NCBI GenBank assembly: GCA_039696685.1
Contig: CP155566.1
Span: forward strand, 2,728,001-2,792,000
DNA: 64,000 nucleotides
Direction of reading: 5' to 3'
DNA from: Vibrio sp. CDRSL-10 TSBA
Lineage (GTDB): Bacteria; Pseudomonadota; Gammaproteobacteria; Enterobacterales; Vibrionaceae
Shown: positions 23,487-35,158 of the stretch, in pieces
Layout: each line of letters opens with the position of its first letter
Numbering within the stretch: the stretch's first letter is position 1
The notes under the pieces: model-generated
The model's database searches: none
Seen by the model: the letters and a program-made list of their open reading frames with translations, nothing else
Told to the model about the DNA's origin: nothing
Position numbers and translations under genes: made by a program

Positions 23487-23988
23487 TCCGGCCAAAATCA
23501 GTGCCGTAGAAAGCGCATTCAGCAGCGTGTTTCCCGCACAGGCATTCAGTTTTAGCGGTGTCAGCGTCGCCAGCGAGGTCGCCGATCAACCGATGAGTGA
23601 CGCCGAAACCAAACTCGGCGCGCTCAACCGGGTCCGTAATGCCCGGCAGGCAGTCAGTGACGGCGATTATTATGTCGGCCTGGAGGCGGGAATTGAGGGC
23701 GGTGTTACGTTTGCCTGGATGATTATCGAATCCGGATCGCGGCGCGGTGAGTCACGTTCAGCCAGTTTGATGCTTCCGCCGCAGGTATTAGCAAAACTGG
23801 CTGACGCCAATGAACTGGGCGACGTGATGGATGAAGTCTTCGGCACACAAAATATTAAACAGCAAGGCGGTGCGATTGGCTTGCTGACCCAGCACCAGCT
23901 GACCCGCAGTTCGGTCTATCATCAGGCACTGATTCTGGCTTTGATCCCGTTTATTAATCCGGAGCATTTTCCTGCCGCAACGATATAA
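23458..23988 (+). CDS. yjjX: Inosine/xanthosine triphosphatase YjjX
   Basis: 176 residues of the Maf/HAM1-like YjjX family, which hydrolyses non-canonical ITP and XTP and so cleans the nucleotide pool. Recognised by the opening HKVIIASLNPAKISAVESAF, the SGVSVASEVADQPMSDAET stretch and YYVGLEAGIEGG. The gene starts 29 bp inside the end of mbaA, suggesting translational coupling. A terminator shared with trpR follows. Confidence 0.9.
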   Translation: MHKVIIASLNPAKISAVESAFSSVFPAQAFSFSGVSVASEVADQPMSDAETKLGALNRVRNARQAVSDGDYYVGLEAGIEGGVTFAWMIIESGSRRGESRSASLMLPPQVLAKLADANELGDVMDEVFGTQNIKQQGGAIGLLTQHQLTRSSVYHQALILALIPFINPEHFPAATI

Positions 23989-24046
23989 GCCAGGCAATGC
24001 CCGCGATTAATCCGATTAATCGTATGCCGGTCGTGTAACAGAGACA

Positions 24047-24074
24047 AAAACGCCAGCCTGGGGCTGGCGTTTGA
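24047..24074. terminator. Terminator between convergent yjjX and trpR
   Basis: AAACGCCAGCC/GGCTGGCGTTT hairpin with A and T flanks, usable in both directions. Confidence 0.85.
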
Positions 24075-24090
24075 TTTATCCGGGCTGTGG

Positions 24091-24384
24091 TTATTTCAGT
24101 ATCAGCTTAGCCAAGGTATCCCGCTCTGCATCGGTGCGGGATTTTAGTTCGTTAGAACCACGGGTAATGGTTGCAATTCCCACTCCGAGCATCTGGCTGA
24201 CCTGACGCTGAGACAGTTCACCTTTGAGCAGCTCACACAGAATATTGACCCGTGCGACCAGCGACTCACGTTCATCCGGGGTCATTAACATCGTCAGCAG
24301 CATTGTATGCTGATCGCTAGCAGCGGCCTCTTTCACCACTGGCATCAATTGTGACCAGTCGTCGTACTCAGGTTGTTGTGACAT
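24091..24384 (-). CDS. trpR: Trp operon repressor TrpR
   Basis: 97 residues from the chosen ATG at 24384 (MSQQPEYDDW). Longer in-frame starts up to 24429 add residues unlike TrpR. The tryptophan-activated repressor of trp genes is shown by LMTPDERESLVARVNI and the helix-turn-helix QRQVSQMLGVGIATITRGSN. It lies 55 bp after slt on the same strand, matching slt-trpR linkage in E. coli and Vibrio. No clear trp operator palindrome was found in the short upstream gap. Confidence 0.92.
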   Translation of the reverse strand: MSQQPEYDDWSQLMPVVKEAAASDQHTMLLTMLMTPDERESLVARVNILCELLKGELSQRQVSQMLGVGIATITRGSNELKSRTDAERDTLAKLILK

Positions 24385-24439
24385 GATTGTACTCGTTGAG
24401 TGATACATGAGCTCTATTGTAGTGAACACTCAAACGGAA

Positions 24440-26387
24440 TCAATATTTTGTCGCGATCTCCTGTGAATTGAGAAACGCGCCATCAACCCCTTTAAGATCA
24501 CGGTAATAGGTTTCAAACATCAGAATGTTCTGCACATAGCCGCGCGTCTCACGAAACGGAATGGCTTCGATAAAGGCGAACGCATCCAGTTTACCACCAC
24601 TCTCTTTGCGCCAGCGGTCGACCCGATGCGGACCTGCGTTATAAGCCGCAAAAGCGAAAATACGGTTATTGTCGTATTTCTCCAGCAGCCCGTTAAGATA
24701 ATGGCTGCCTATCTCGATGTTTTTGCCGACCTCAAACAGGTCGTCCGCACCGTTATAGCTAATTTGATACTTTTTCGCAGTGTAACTGGCCGTAGCCGGC
24801 ATAATTTGCATGATACCGCGCGCACCCACTGGCGAGCGAGCTTCCGAATCCATCGCACTCTCCTGACGTGCCAGAGACATCAGCATAATCGGATCCAGGC
24901 CATGCTTATCGGCATAGAAATCAAACCACCATTGATGAGCCAGAGGAAAGCGCAGTTGCATATTATCCCACATCCGCGCCGATATCGACGCCGTCACCGT
25001 GAGGTGATGCCAATGCTGGCTGGCAGCATAGGCCGCCAGCATCTCTTTTTGCGGCTGTTTGACCCGGCTCAGCAGCCAGTACCACTCACTTTTCGCGGCC
25101 GCGATTTTATCCCGTTCAATCAATTCCTGAATTCGCACCAGACTGGTGTGATAAGGCTTAACCTGCGCCGCATCCAGATCCACCGTCGAGATCGGGTATT
25201 TGATCGACTGTTGCAGCGCTTTTGCCGCCGCCACACTGTAGAAGTTACGCTGGCCTAAAATAGCGCGCAGCCGCTGGTTGCCCTGCTCCTGCTTACCGAG
25301 CGCGATTTCACTGCGCCCCAGCCAATACTGCCAGCGGGTCTCTTGCTGTTCGTCCTCCGGGAATTGCTTTATCCAGTTTTCGACGCCTTGCCAGTCGAGA
25401 TTAACCAGAGCCAGCCGGATACGCGCTTCAATCAGATCGCTGTTGTGGCTGCCGACAATCATGTTGTCACGCCACTGGCGCAGCGCCACTGACTCAACCT
25501 CCATCATGCGCCGGGCGATGTACTGACCAACCCGTGAGGTTTGTTGCTCGGACCAGTTCTGCGCCTTAGCAACCGGTGCCAACAGTGGTTGAGCTTTCAG
25601 CTCATCAATCCGGGCCAGCTTCTCCAGCGCCAGCACCGCCTGACGCTGTGCCAGTTCACCACTGCTGTGCTGACGGGCAAAGCTCTCTACCGTATCCGGC
25701 TTATCAAACAGCGCCAGCATCGACTGGGCACTTTGCTGAGCATTTTTGCCCTTTACTTTCTTGGCCAGATAACGCAGCAAGGAGCGGTTACGCCCCTCAA
25801 ATGCCAGCACCATGCGCTGCAGGATAAGGTCATCACTCAGACCGCCCTGTTTATCCCAGCTGTCAAACAGAGGATCGCAGGCATCAGAAACGCTGGCTCC
25901 GCTGAGCCACAATGATTCAGCCCCACGGTAAGCTTCATCGCGCTTACCGGTTTGCAACTTCGCGTTGTAATAGTGACAGCGATAGGTTTCACCGTTGGGT
26001 TCATTGGGAGAAAACTGCAACAGCGCCCCCCATTTCTTATCGCGCGCCAAAGCGCTGATATAGGGCGCACTGATGCGGGCGGAGAATGGAAATTCCTGAT
26101 GGGAATCGATAAAAGCACGTACCGCAATCGGCGGCTTGCTACCCATATCAATCAGAAAGCTACGGTAATCGAGATAAGGCGTCAGCGGATAATCATCCAG
26201 CTTAGAACGCACTTGCTTAAACGCGTCCACATTACCGTCATCCAGCCACTGCTGGGCCTGATCATATAACGCGCGCTGCGCGTCTGTTTCTGCCGAGCTT
26301 GAGAAACGCTGCGCCGCTCACCAATGTACTGCATACCAGCATTGATGACACAAGACGATACGGCCGAGAAAAACACCAAAGCGTCAT
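24440..26387 (-). CDS. slt: Soluble lytic murein transglycosylase Slt, frame broken once
   Basis: A periplasmic exolytic transglycosylase of about 648 residues that cleaves glycan strands to 1,6-anhydroMurNAc muropeptides, the substrate of AmpG, NagZ and AnmK elsewhere here. The first 25-30 residues (MTLWCFSRPYRLVSSMLV onward) form a signal peptide. A long alpha-superhelical U/L domain follows, and the C-terminal SLT domain has catalytic Glu in ARQESAMDSEAR (about residue 508) with GIMQIMPATA. A GAAAC at 26303-26307 on the plus strand breaks the frame within the signal region; GAAC gives GAAFSSSAETDAQ. The start ATG at 26385-26387 has AGGAA 8 nt before it. Confidence 0.9.
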
Positions 26388-26750
26388 GGCTCTTATTCCT
26401 TTAAAAAACGAGTCATTTCTATATGAACATTACGCTGATCGTAGCGTTAATTGTAAAGATGCCAGATGTAAAGTTGATGTAAATAATACGACAGCGCCAC
26501 TTCAGCGGGTCAAACTGTGTGGCAGGCTACGTATCCTTAACCTGCTATTTGGGTGCTTCATCAGTTATCAATTACATGGCAGCATCAGATTGCTGCACGG
26601 GTCATCCGCCACCTCTGCCTGACGATGTGCCACGCAGGCCACAGTCGTGAAAAATCAGCGTTAAAGATCAGGCGTCGCTAGTAACAAACGGCGCTGCTTT
26701 AGTATAGAATATCAGCTTTATTCTGTTTGAAAGTTTAGGAATGATCGGCA
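26388..26750. other. Divergent intergenic region slt/ettA
   Basis: 363 bp without a supported gene. Three TGTAAA words occur near 26453-26484. A TATAGAAT-like -10 element (26703-26710) may serve ettA. No terminator or RNA structure stands out. Confidence 0.4.
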
Positions 26751-28419
26751 ATGGCTGAATACGTCTATACCATGTCACGGGTGAGCAAAATTGTGCCACC
26801 TAAACGTCAAATTCTTAAAGACATCTCACTGAGCTTCTTCCCTGGAGCTAAGATCGGTGTTTTGGGTCTGAACGGTGCAGGTAAATCGACTCTGCTACGT
26901 ATCATGGCGGGCATCGATACTGATATCGATGGTGAAGCACGCCCGCAACCAGGTCTGAATGTCGGCTACCTGCCTCAGGAACCGGTGCTGGATGAATCCA
27001 AAACCGTGCGTGAAGTAGTAGAAGAAGCCGTGTCTGATGTGGCCGGTGCTCTCAAGCGCCTTGACGCGGTATACGCCGCATACGCAGAACCGGATGCAGA
27101 CTTTGATGCTCTGGCGAAAGAACAGGGCGAACTGGAAGCACTGATTCAGGCGAAAGATGGACACAATCTGGAAAACGCACTGGAACGTGCTGCCAACGCA
27201 CTGCGTCTGCCGGAGTGGGATCAGAAAATTGCCCATCTGTCAGGTGGTGAGCGCCGCCGTGTGGCGATCTGTCGCCTGCTGCTGGAAAAACCGGACATGC
27301 TGCTGCTGGACGAGCCAACCAACCACCTGGATGCCGAATCTGTAGCCTGGCTGGAACGTTTCCTGGTGGACTACACAGGTACTGTGGTCGCGATTACCCA
27401 CGACCGTTACTTCCTTGACAACGCGGCTGGCTGGATTCTGGAACTGGACCGTGGTGAAGGTATTCCATGGCAGGGTAACTACACCTCATGGCTGGAACAA
27501 AAAGACGCACGTCTGCAACAAGAAGCATCGCAGGAAAAAGCTCGTCAGAAGACGATTGAGAAAGAGCTGGAATGGGTTCGTCAGAATCCAAAAGGCCGTC
27601 AGGCGAAATCGAAAGCTCGTATGGCTCGCTTTGAAGAACTGCAAAGCGGCGATCACCAGAAGCGTAATGAAACGAACGAACTGTTCATTCCGCCAGGTGA
27701 ACGTCTGGGCGATAAAGTGATCGAAGTGAAGAACCTGACCAAATCATTCGATGGTCGCGTACTGATCGATGACTTGTCATTCAACATGCCAAAAGGCGCG
27801 ATCGTCGGCATCATCGGTGCTAACGGTGCCGGTAAATCGACACTGTTCAAAATGCTGAGCGGCACCGAGCAACCTGATTCAGGCACCATCGAAATGGGTG
27901 ATACTGTGAAACTGGCTTCTGTTGATCAGTTCCGTGATTCAATGAATGACAAGAACACGGTATTCCAGGAGATCTCGGAAGGCGCGGACATCATCAAGAT
28001 CAATAACTTTGAAATTCCGGCGCGTGCTTACTGCTCACGCTTTAACTTCAAAGGCTCAGATCAACAGAAAGTGATCGGTGAACTGTCTGGTGGTGAACGT
28101 AACCGTGTTCACCTGGCAAAACTGCTTAAAGCCGGCGGTAACGTACTGCTGCTCGATGAACCGACCAACGACCTGGACGTAGAAACTCTGCGTGCCCTGG
28201 AAGAAGCGCTGCTGGAGTTCCCTGGCTGTGCCATGGTTATCTCGCACGACCGCTGGTTCCTCGACCGTATTGCGACCCATATCATAGACTACCGTGATGA
28301 AGGTCAGGTGAACTACTACGAAGGTAACTACAGCGAATACATGGATTGGCTGAAGAAAACCCTCGGTCCGGAAGCGGCAGAAACCGCACCGTATCAAGTA
28401 CAAACGTATCACCAAATAA
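26751..28419 (+). CDS. ettA: Energy-dependent translational throttle protein EttA, frame broken near the end
   Basis: An ABC-F ATPase, corrected to 555 residues like E. coli EttA. It binds the ribosomal E site and gates the first elongation step according to ATP/ADP level. Two ATP cassettes are seen: Walker A GLNGAGKST (about 39-47) and GANGAGKST (about 356-364), signatures LSGGERRRV and LSGGERNRV, and the linker between them. The GAAAC at 28380-28384 shifts the last codons; with GAAC the protein ends AAEPHRIKYKRITK, the normal EttA tail. The stop is then 28417-28419, before a terminator. Confidence 0.94.
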
Positions 28420-28440
28420 TCTGCTGTCAGATTTGACGCC

Positions 28441-28467
28441 AAAGGCCGCTTTATGCGGCCTTTTTTA
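28441..28467 (+). terminator. Terminator after ettA
   Basis: AAAGGCCGC/GCGGCCTTT stem with T6. Confidence 0.85.
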
Positions 28468-28480
28468 TTGTGTTGCTCAA

Positions 28481-28560
28481 GGTTAAATTGTTTTGTGCAC
28501 GATAAAATAGTTTTGCGCACGGTAAAATAGTATTGCCGTACAGTTAAACAGTAGATAGTG
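28481..28560. repeat. Imperfect 20-bp tandem repeats upstream of the PilZ gene
   Basis: Three consecutive 20-bp units (28481-28500, 28501-28520, 28521-28540) share the pattern G-[GA]-T-[TA]-AAAT-[TA]-GT-[TA]-TTG. The first two end in GTGCAC and GCGCAC. A fourth block to 28560 is only loosely similar. The period is about two helical turns, and the array sits 48-127 bp upstream of the PilZ start. Confidence 0.65.
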
Positions 28561-28607
28561 CCACTCTTTGCTATGCTTGAAGAGCTCAGTTCAAAAGGAA
28601 AACTGCC

Positions 28608-28985
28608 ATGATCGAACGCCGCCACTTCAGCCGCATCATTTACCAGGCTCCCGCAACCATTATTCAGGGAGATTACCAGCTTGCCACCTGCATCCAGGAC
28701 CTGTCACTGCACGGGCTTTTATTGTGGGCGGTCGATGAACCGGATATTGATCCTTCGCGTCTGGTTGACGTCTCTTTTATGCTACCGGACAGTGATATCA
28801 ACATCACCCTGAGTGCCCAATTAGTCAACCAGGACGAACGTATCCTGCGTCTGACTATCGATCACATCGATATCGAGAGTATCAGCCACTTAAAACGCCT
28901 GGTCGAACTCAATGTCGGCAACGACAGTCTGCTGCACCGCGAGATGGAGTACCTGGCTGATCTTGGTGATTGCGCCGCCGACTAG
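28608..28985 (+). CDS. plzA: PilZ-domain c-di-GMP effector-type protein
   Basis: A 125-residue single-domain protein. The N-terminal ERRHFSR carries the RxxxR arginine motif, and DLSLHGL corresponds to the (D/N)xSxxG motif of c-di-GMP-binding PilZ domains. A hydrophobic beta barrel follows. By position between ettA and tyrA it corresponds to V. cholerae VC0697 (PlzA). The partner is unknown. AAAAGGAAA 10 nt upstream supports the ATG at 28608. It is preceded by the 20-bp repeat array. Confidence 0.75.
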   Translation: MIERRHFSRIIYQAPATIIQGDYQLATCIQDLSLHGLLLWAVDEPDIDPSRLVDVSFMLPDSDINITLSAQLVNQDERILRLTIDHIDIESISHLKRLVELNVGNDSLLHREMEYLADLGDCAAD

Positions 28986-29075
28986 TCTGCTTGGCAGTGC
29001 GTGTTCTGCTGACTGCGAGTCAGGCAGAAACTGAAAATCGCTACGCTAAACACAAGACACTAAACAGGATAAAAA

Positions 29076-29100
29076 AAAGCGCTGCCGAAGCAGCGCTAAT
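29076..29100. terminator. Terminator between PilZ gene and tyrA
   Basis: AGCGCTGC/GCAGCGCT stem with CGAA loop, flanked by an A8 run on the left, which is a T run for the tyrA strand. Confidence 0.8.
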
Positions 29101-29113
29101 TACCGGGGGAGAG

Positions 29114-30241
29114 TTAGCCTCGATGAATCGAGTCATTTGCTTGTTTTAATAAATTCTGGCTCTCCAGCATAAATTGCTGGGAGTACTCGCCAAACCACTG
29201 GCTGACTTTGTCAAAGTTGGTGATGAAGCCCTGTTTGTCACGGTCAGTAATCAGTTTGACCGCTTGACCAAAGTTACGGTAGAAGTCCTCGATCATGGTG
29301 ATATTCTCTTCCGATGACAGAATAATATCGCCGTACAGATTCGGATCCTGACCAAACAAACGCCCCACCATCGCCAGTTCAAGACGGTAAATCGGTGAAC
29401 TGAGCTGCAACAGCTGCGCCAGGTTCGGATTCACTTTCGACAAATGCAGGCCGTAAGCAAACGAAGTAAAGTGGCGCAATGCCTGAATCAAGGTCATACC
29501 ATGGTCATGCTCAGCGGCATCAATCTGACACAAACTCGCGCCCCAGATGGAAAATTGTTTGAGCAGCCATTGGTAATGCTCTTCACCGCGTCCATCACAG
29601 TACACGATCACCTGCTTAGCCAGGCTAGGAACATCCGGACCAAACATCGGGTGCAGGCCGACTACCGGCCCCTGATGCGCCGCAAGCATGGCTTTGAGCG
29701 GCTTGTTCTTGACCGAGGTCAGGTCGCACAAAATACAGTCAGCCGGCAGATTGTTCAGTTTTTCTATCACGCCCAGCGTAAGGTGGATCGGTACTGTAAC
29801 CACCACCATGCCGGCATCACTGAGCATTTCGTCTGCACGGTCCCAATCTTTGCTGCCCAGCACTTTGACCTGGTAGCCCGACAGTTTGAACATCCGCGCG
29901 AACAAACCGCCAAGCTGACCGTGACCACCGATGATCACAACCGAGCGCAGCTCTGGATTCAGGCACTTAAAACCGGAATCCTTTTCACTGGCGTAGGATT
30001 CACGCATGGTACGACGCAGAATGTCTTCGATGAGTTGCGGTGGTACCCCTTTACGCTCCGCTTCTTCACGGCGGGACGCGAGCATCGCGGCCTCGCGGTC
30101 CGGAGCATAAATCGGTAAGCCATGCTGACTTTTTACTTCACCAACTTTCTCGACCAATGCCAGGCGACGAGCCAGCAGTTCCACCATCTGCTTGTCAACG
30201 GCATCAATCTGATCACGCAATTCATTTAATTCTACGGCCAT
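29114..30241 (-). CDS. tyrA: TyrA bifunctional chorismate mutase / prephenate dehydrogenase
   Basis: 375 residues. Converts chorismate to prephenate and then to 4-hydroxyphenylpyruvate for tyrosine. The N-terminal AroQ chorismate mutase lies at residues 1-88 ([22 protein letters not shown]), followed by an NAD-binding fold with GGHGQLGG (about 104-111) and the catalytic His region GLHPMFGP (about 195-202). It is the second gene of aroF-tyrA (14-bp gap), under TyrR boxes upstream of aroF. The frame is intact although several GAAC sites lie inside it. Confidence 0.95.
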   Translation of the reverse strand: MAVELNELRDQIDAVDKQMVELLARRLALVEKVGEVKSQHGLPIYAPDREAAMLASRREEAERKGVPPQLIEDILRRTMRESYASEKDSGFKCLNPELRSVVIIGGHGQLGGLFARMFKLSGYQVKVLGSKDWDRADEMLSDAGMVVVTVPIHLTLGVIEKLNNLPADCILCDLTSVKNKPLKAMLAAHQGPVVGLHPMFGPDVPSLAKQVIVYCDGRGEEHYQWLLKQFSIWGASLCQIDAAEHDHGMTLIQALRHFTSFAYGLHLSKVNPNLAQLLQLSSPIYRLELAMVGRLFGQDPNLYGDIILSSEENITMIEDFYRNFGQAVKLITDRDKQGFITNFDKVSQWFGEYSQQFMLESQNLLKQANDSIHRG

Positions 30242-30255
30242 GAATAATCCTTTAA

Positions 30256-31330
<1,075 letters not shown>

Positions 31331-31339
31331 CGCGTCACC

Positions 31340-31357
31340 TGTAAATTTTTATTTACA
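31340..31357. promoter_or_regulatory. TyrR box (strong) at aroF
   Basis: TGTAAA-N6-TTTACA is a perfect match to the TyrR consensus. It ends 10 bp before the aroF start and can block transcription or translation entry when TyrR binds tyrosine. Confidence 0.85.
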
Positions 31358-31425
31358 CACCTTGGTAGCCAGGAGTGTTCAAACTGTATAAAACACAAAT
31401 TAACAGGGTTTAAAAACAATGCAAG

Positions 31426-31466
31426 TGTAAATTTAAAAAAACATTTAGTGTAAATTTTAATTTACA
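31426..31466. promoter_or_regulatory. Second strong TyrR box (31449-31466) with adjacent weak box (31426-31443)
   Basis: 31449-31466 is a second perfect TGTAAA-N6-TTTACA. 31426-31443 keeps the TGTAAA half and a poor second half. The strong-plus-weak pairing resembles the aroF control region of E. coli. The strong box is also 106 bp before the divergent btsS start. Confidence 0.8.
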
Positions 31467-31571
31467 TATGACAATTATGCTATTTTCACCACAAAGTGCT
31501 GTCTGAGGCGTGTTTTCTTGCCTCACTCTCCCCTAAAATAGCCTCCTTTCCGCCAGCGATGAAACAGCTTT

Positions 31572-33249
31572 ATGGATTTAATTCTCTCGTTACTGCAGCA
31601 AATGTGTGTCTATCTGGTGCTGGCCTACATGCTGAGTAAAACACCCATTTTTTTGCCATTACTGAACATTTCACGCCGCTTCAATCACCGGCTCAGTGTG
31701 TATGTGCTGTTCTCGCTGTTCTGTATTATGGGCACCTATTTTGGTCTGCAGATTAACGATGCCATCGCCAACACGCGGGCTATCGGTGCTGTGATGGGTG
31801 GTCTGTTCGGCGGCCCTGTGGTTGGTTTTGCGGTCGGACTGACCGGCGGTATCCACCGCTACTCTCTCGGCGGATTTACCGATCTGGCTTGTGCGGTCTC
31901 AACCACAGCGGAAGGGATCATCGGCGGCTTGCTGCATACCTATCTGATGCGCAAGAGCAAAGGCCGCCTGCTATTTAGTCCGAGCGTAGTGTTTGCCGTC
32001 ACTCTGTTTGCCGAAATTGTCCAGATGTTGCTGATTTTGCTGATTGCCGATCCGTATGAAGAGGCGTATGCCCTGGTCTCAACCATTGCAGCGCCAATGA
32101 TCATAGCCAACTCCGTCGGCGCGGCCCTGTTTATGAGTATCCTTCAGGATCGCAAAACCATTTTTGAAGAGTATTCCGCGACGTTTTCACGCCGCGCGCT
32201 GAATATCGCCGAGCGCTCGGTCGGGATCCTGGCCAACGGTTTTAACCCGCAAAACGCAGAAAAGATTGCCCGCATCGTTTATGAGCAGACCAATGTCGGC
32301 GCAGTCTCCATCACCGACCGGGATAAAATTCTCGCCTTTGTCGGCATTGGTGACGACCACCACAAGCCCAATACCCCGATTTCCTCGCAAAGCACGCTGG
32401 ATGCCATTGCACGCAACGCGATCATTTATCTCGACGGCAAGGAAACGGCCTTATCAGTGCTCGATCTCTCCCAGTTGCCGCCTCGGCTCCGCGCTGATTA
32501 TCCCGCTGCGTGCAGGAGATCGGGTCATTGGAACCATAAAGCTGTACGAACCGAAGCGTAAGCTGTTTTCGACCATCAATATGTCGATGGCGGAAGGGAT
32601 CGCCCAGATGTTGTCCAGTCAGATCCTGTATGGTGAATATCAGCAGAAACAAATTCTGCTGTCACGGGCTGAAATCAAACTGCTGCAGGCTCAGGTCAAC
32701 CCGCATTTCCTGTTCAACGCGCTCAATACCATCAGTGCGGTTATCCGGCGCGATCCGAATAAAGCCCGTGAACTGATTCAGCATTTATCGCAGTTCTTTC
32801 GCAGTAACCTGAAACAAAACATCGGCATCGTGACCCTGAAAGAGGAGCTGGCACACGTCAACGCCTATCTGACCATAGAGAAAGCGCGCTTCAGTGACCG
32901 GCTCGATGTGGACATTGCCATTGATGAATCTCTGCTCGATCGCAACGTGCCAAGTTTTACCCTGCAGCCACTGGTGGAAAACGCCATCAAGCACGGTACG
33001 TCCAATCTGCTGGAAGGCGGTAAGGTACGCATCTACAGTATTAAAGAAGCGCACGGCTATCGTATCGTCGTCGAAGACAACGCCGGCAGTTATCAGGCTC
33101 CGAGTGAGGATCACGATGGTCTGGGGATGCAGATCGTCGCCAAACGCCTGAGTTACAAATTCGGTGCTGACTGCGGCCTCAATATAGAGGTCGAACATAA
33201 TAAATATACCCGAATGAGCTTTCTCATCCCCGACGAAGGAACCTATTGA
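31572..33249 (+). CDS. btsS: BtsS-type (LytS family) sensor histidine kinase, frame broken once
   Basis: A membrane sensor kinase of about 558 residues. An N-terminal 5TMR-LytS domain (about 1-195, several helices with GGLFGGPVVGFAVGLTGGIH), a GAF-like segment (about 225-350) and a His_kinase domain follow. The kinase domain has QVNPHFLFNALN (phospho-His about 378) and the ATP-binding N-box LVENAIKHG. E. coli BtsS senses pyruvate. GAAAC at 32442-32446 breaks the frame; GAAC gives KERPYQCSISPSCRLGSALIIP, the conserved BtsS core described by these residues. It is followed by btsR after 9 bp. Confidence 0.85.
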
Positions 33250-33258
33250 GGAATCAGA

Positions 33259-33996
33259 ATGTTATCTGCACTGGTTATTGATGACGAGCATTTCGCCCGT
33301 GAAGAGCTGATTGAGTTACTGGCGGAAAGCGGCCAGATTGATGTGATTGGCGAGGCCAACAATGCCATCGAAGGACTGAAAAAAATCAACCAGCTACGGC
33401 CTGAGGTCGTGTTTCTCGACATTCAGATGCCGCAAATCACCGGCATTGAACTGCTCGGCATGCTCGATCCGGAAACCATGCCCAAGGTGGTCTTTGTCAC
33501 CGCCTATGATCAGTACGCCCTGCAGGCTTTCGAAGATAATGCGTTTGATTACCTGCTCAAACCGATTGATCCGGCCCGACTGGAAAAAACCATCGCCCGC
33601 CTGGTACGCAGTATCAGCAAGCCGCAGGATTACTCCATGCTGGCACCGAACAATTTGGATCAGGTACCCTGTATCGGCTTAAACCGTATCGTGATTGTTC
33701 CGACAACCGAGGTCGAATTTGCCTTCAGCGATATCAGTGGCGTGCATGTCCAGACTTCCCAGCAGCGTGCCACCAGCCAGCTGACCCTGAAAATACTGGA
33801 AGAAAAAACCCCGCTGGTACGCTGTCATCGCCAGTATCTGGTCAATACCAAGGCGATTAAAGAGATTAAATTACTGGACAACGGTCTGGCTGAAATTATT
33901 ACCCGCTCAGGCCATCAGGTACCGGTCAGCCGCCGCTACCTCAAAGAAACTCAAAGAGAAGCTGGGTTTCCATTAACCGCCTCTTTAACGTCGTGA
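33259..33996 (+). CDS. btsR: BtsR-type LytTR response regulator
   Basis: 245 residues. The receiver domain (1-120) has acidic DDEH, phospho-acceptor Asp in VVFLDIQMPQ (about residue 54) and the conserved Lys in LLKPID. The C-terminal LytTR DNA-binding domain (about 140-240) has VRCHRQYLVNTKAIKEI. It pairs with the kinase just upstream. Likely targets are the ACCACT repeats before the CstA-family gene at 39884. A terminator follows. Confidence 0.88.
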   Translation: MLSALVIDDEHFAREELIELLAESGQIDVIGEANNAIEGLKKINQLRPEVVFLDIQMPQITGIELLGMLDPETMPKVVFVTAYDQYALQAFEDNAFDYLLKPIDPARLEKTIARLVRSISKPQDYSMLAPNNLDQVPCIGLNRIVIVPTTEVEFAFSDISGVHVQTSQQRATSQLTLKILEEKTPLVRCHRQYLVNTKAIKEIKLLDNGLAEIITRSGHQVPVSRRYLKETQREAGFPLTASLTS

Positions 33997-34000
33997 CGAA

Positions 34001-34027
34001 AAAGGCTCCCATTACCCGGGAGCCTTT
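34001..34027. terminator. Terminator between btsR and nagZ
   Basis: AAAGGCTCCC/GGGAGCCTTT hairpin between convergent genes. Confidence 0.75.
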
Positions 34028-34032
34028 GCCAT

Positions 34033-35025
34033 TTAACCAAACTGTTCGACCAGACGTTGCATCGCCTGGCTGGCCTGTTTCCACTGCGCTGAGCTCTGTA
34101 ACTCGCGGTAGCTGAAACTGCGCTGTTTACGCAACAGCTGCGCTTGCGGCACCTCACTGATCGCCAGGTTATCCAGCACCGCGACAGCTGACTCGCGCTT
34201 ATTGCACATCAGTACCATATCGCAGCCTGCCTGCAGTGATTGCTTGGCACGTTGAGCCGGACCACCCATCACCGCAGCCCCTTCCATACTGAGATCGTCA
34301 GAAAAGACAATACCGGCAAAGCCGAGCTGCTCACGCAGCACACGCTTGAGCCAGTAAGGTGAGCCACTGGCAGGCTGATCATCATAATGGGGATAAATAA
34401 CATGGGCCGGCATCATGGCATCCAGTAAGCCCGCCTTAATTTGTGCTTCAAAAATCTGCATATCTGCAGCGATACTGTCGCGCTCATCAAACGGCGTCTC
34501 AAGGTGTGAATCGGCAATCACAGCGCCGTGGCCGGGAAAATGTTTGCCCGTGGTCGCCATGCCGACCGACTTCATCCCGCGCAGGAAAGCGCTGCTGTGA
34601 GTCAGTACCGTCGCCACATCGTCACCAAACGCGCGGCTGCCGATGGCCCGGCATTCAAAACCTTTGTCCAGGACCGGAGCAAAACTGAGATCGATGTCAT
34701 GCGCGATCAGCTCAGCGGCCATTAACCAGCCCCCCTGCTCGGCCAGTTGCTCACCCTGTGCAGAGCGGGCATAGCTTTGCGCAGCCGGGATACGACTAAA
34801 GCCGTCACGAAAACGCTGCACCCGCCCCCCTTCCTGGTCAACACCAATCAGAATCGGCCGTTTCGCCGCCTGACGAATGGCCTGATTAAGCGCAAGCAAC
34901 TGCTGGTTATCGTGATAATTACGCGCAAAAAGAATCACCCCACCGACCGTCGGATGCGCCAGTATTTCGCGATCTTCTGCTGTCAGTTCACAGCCTTCCA
35001 CATCAAGCCACAACGGACCCATCAT
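34033..35025 (-). CDS. nagZ: Beta-N-acetylhexosaminidase NagZ
   Basis: A 330-residue cytoplasmic glycoside hydrolase family 3 enzyme. It removes GlcNAc from GlcNAc-anhydroMurNAc peptides brought in by AmpG, a step that also sets AmpC induction signals. [12 protein letters not shown] (residues about 60-71), KHFPGHG (Lys-His pair near 161-167) and SDDLSMEGA with the nucleophile Asp (about 244) are present. It neighbours anmK divergently (133-bp gap), so the recycling enzymes lie together. Confidence 0.95.
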   Translation of the reverse strand: MMGPLWLDVEGCELTAEDREILAHPTVGGVILFARNYHDNQQLLALNQAIRQAAKRPILIGVDQEGGRVQRFRDGFSRIPAAQSYARSAQGEQLAEQGGWLMAAELIAHDIDLSFAPVLDKGFECRAIGSRAFGDDVATVLTHSSAFLRGMKSVGMATTGKHFPGHGAVIADSHLETPFDERDSIAADMQIFEAQIKAGLLDAMMPAHVIYPHYDDQPASGSPYWLKRVLREQLGFAGIVFSDDLSMEGAAVMGGPAQRAKQSLQAGCDMVLMCNKRESAVAVLDNLAISEVPQAQLLRKQRSFSYRELQSSAQWKQASQAMQRLVEQFG

Positions 35026-35158
35026 TGCCTCTCATTCATCCAACGGGATGATAAAAATTTGTCATTGCAAAGGAGGTTATTCAGTTTGTTTTTCAATTAC
35101 AATGGCTTTTAGCGAGTTACGCTCCGCAGAGCGAATAATCTGACAAGCGGATAACATA

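Noticed and set aside
24385..24439. A trp operator in front of trpR
   Set aside because: No palindrome close to the trp operator consensus was found in the short gap after slt.
26299..26622. 107-codon frame between slt and ettA
   Set aside because: Starts inside the antisense of the slt signal peptide and resembles no family.
28481..28560. Tandem 20-bp units as a CRISPR array
   Set aside because: There are no spacers between units, the repeats are imperfect and no cas genes are present. The same holds for the 18-bp array at 43267.
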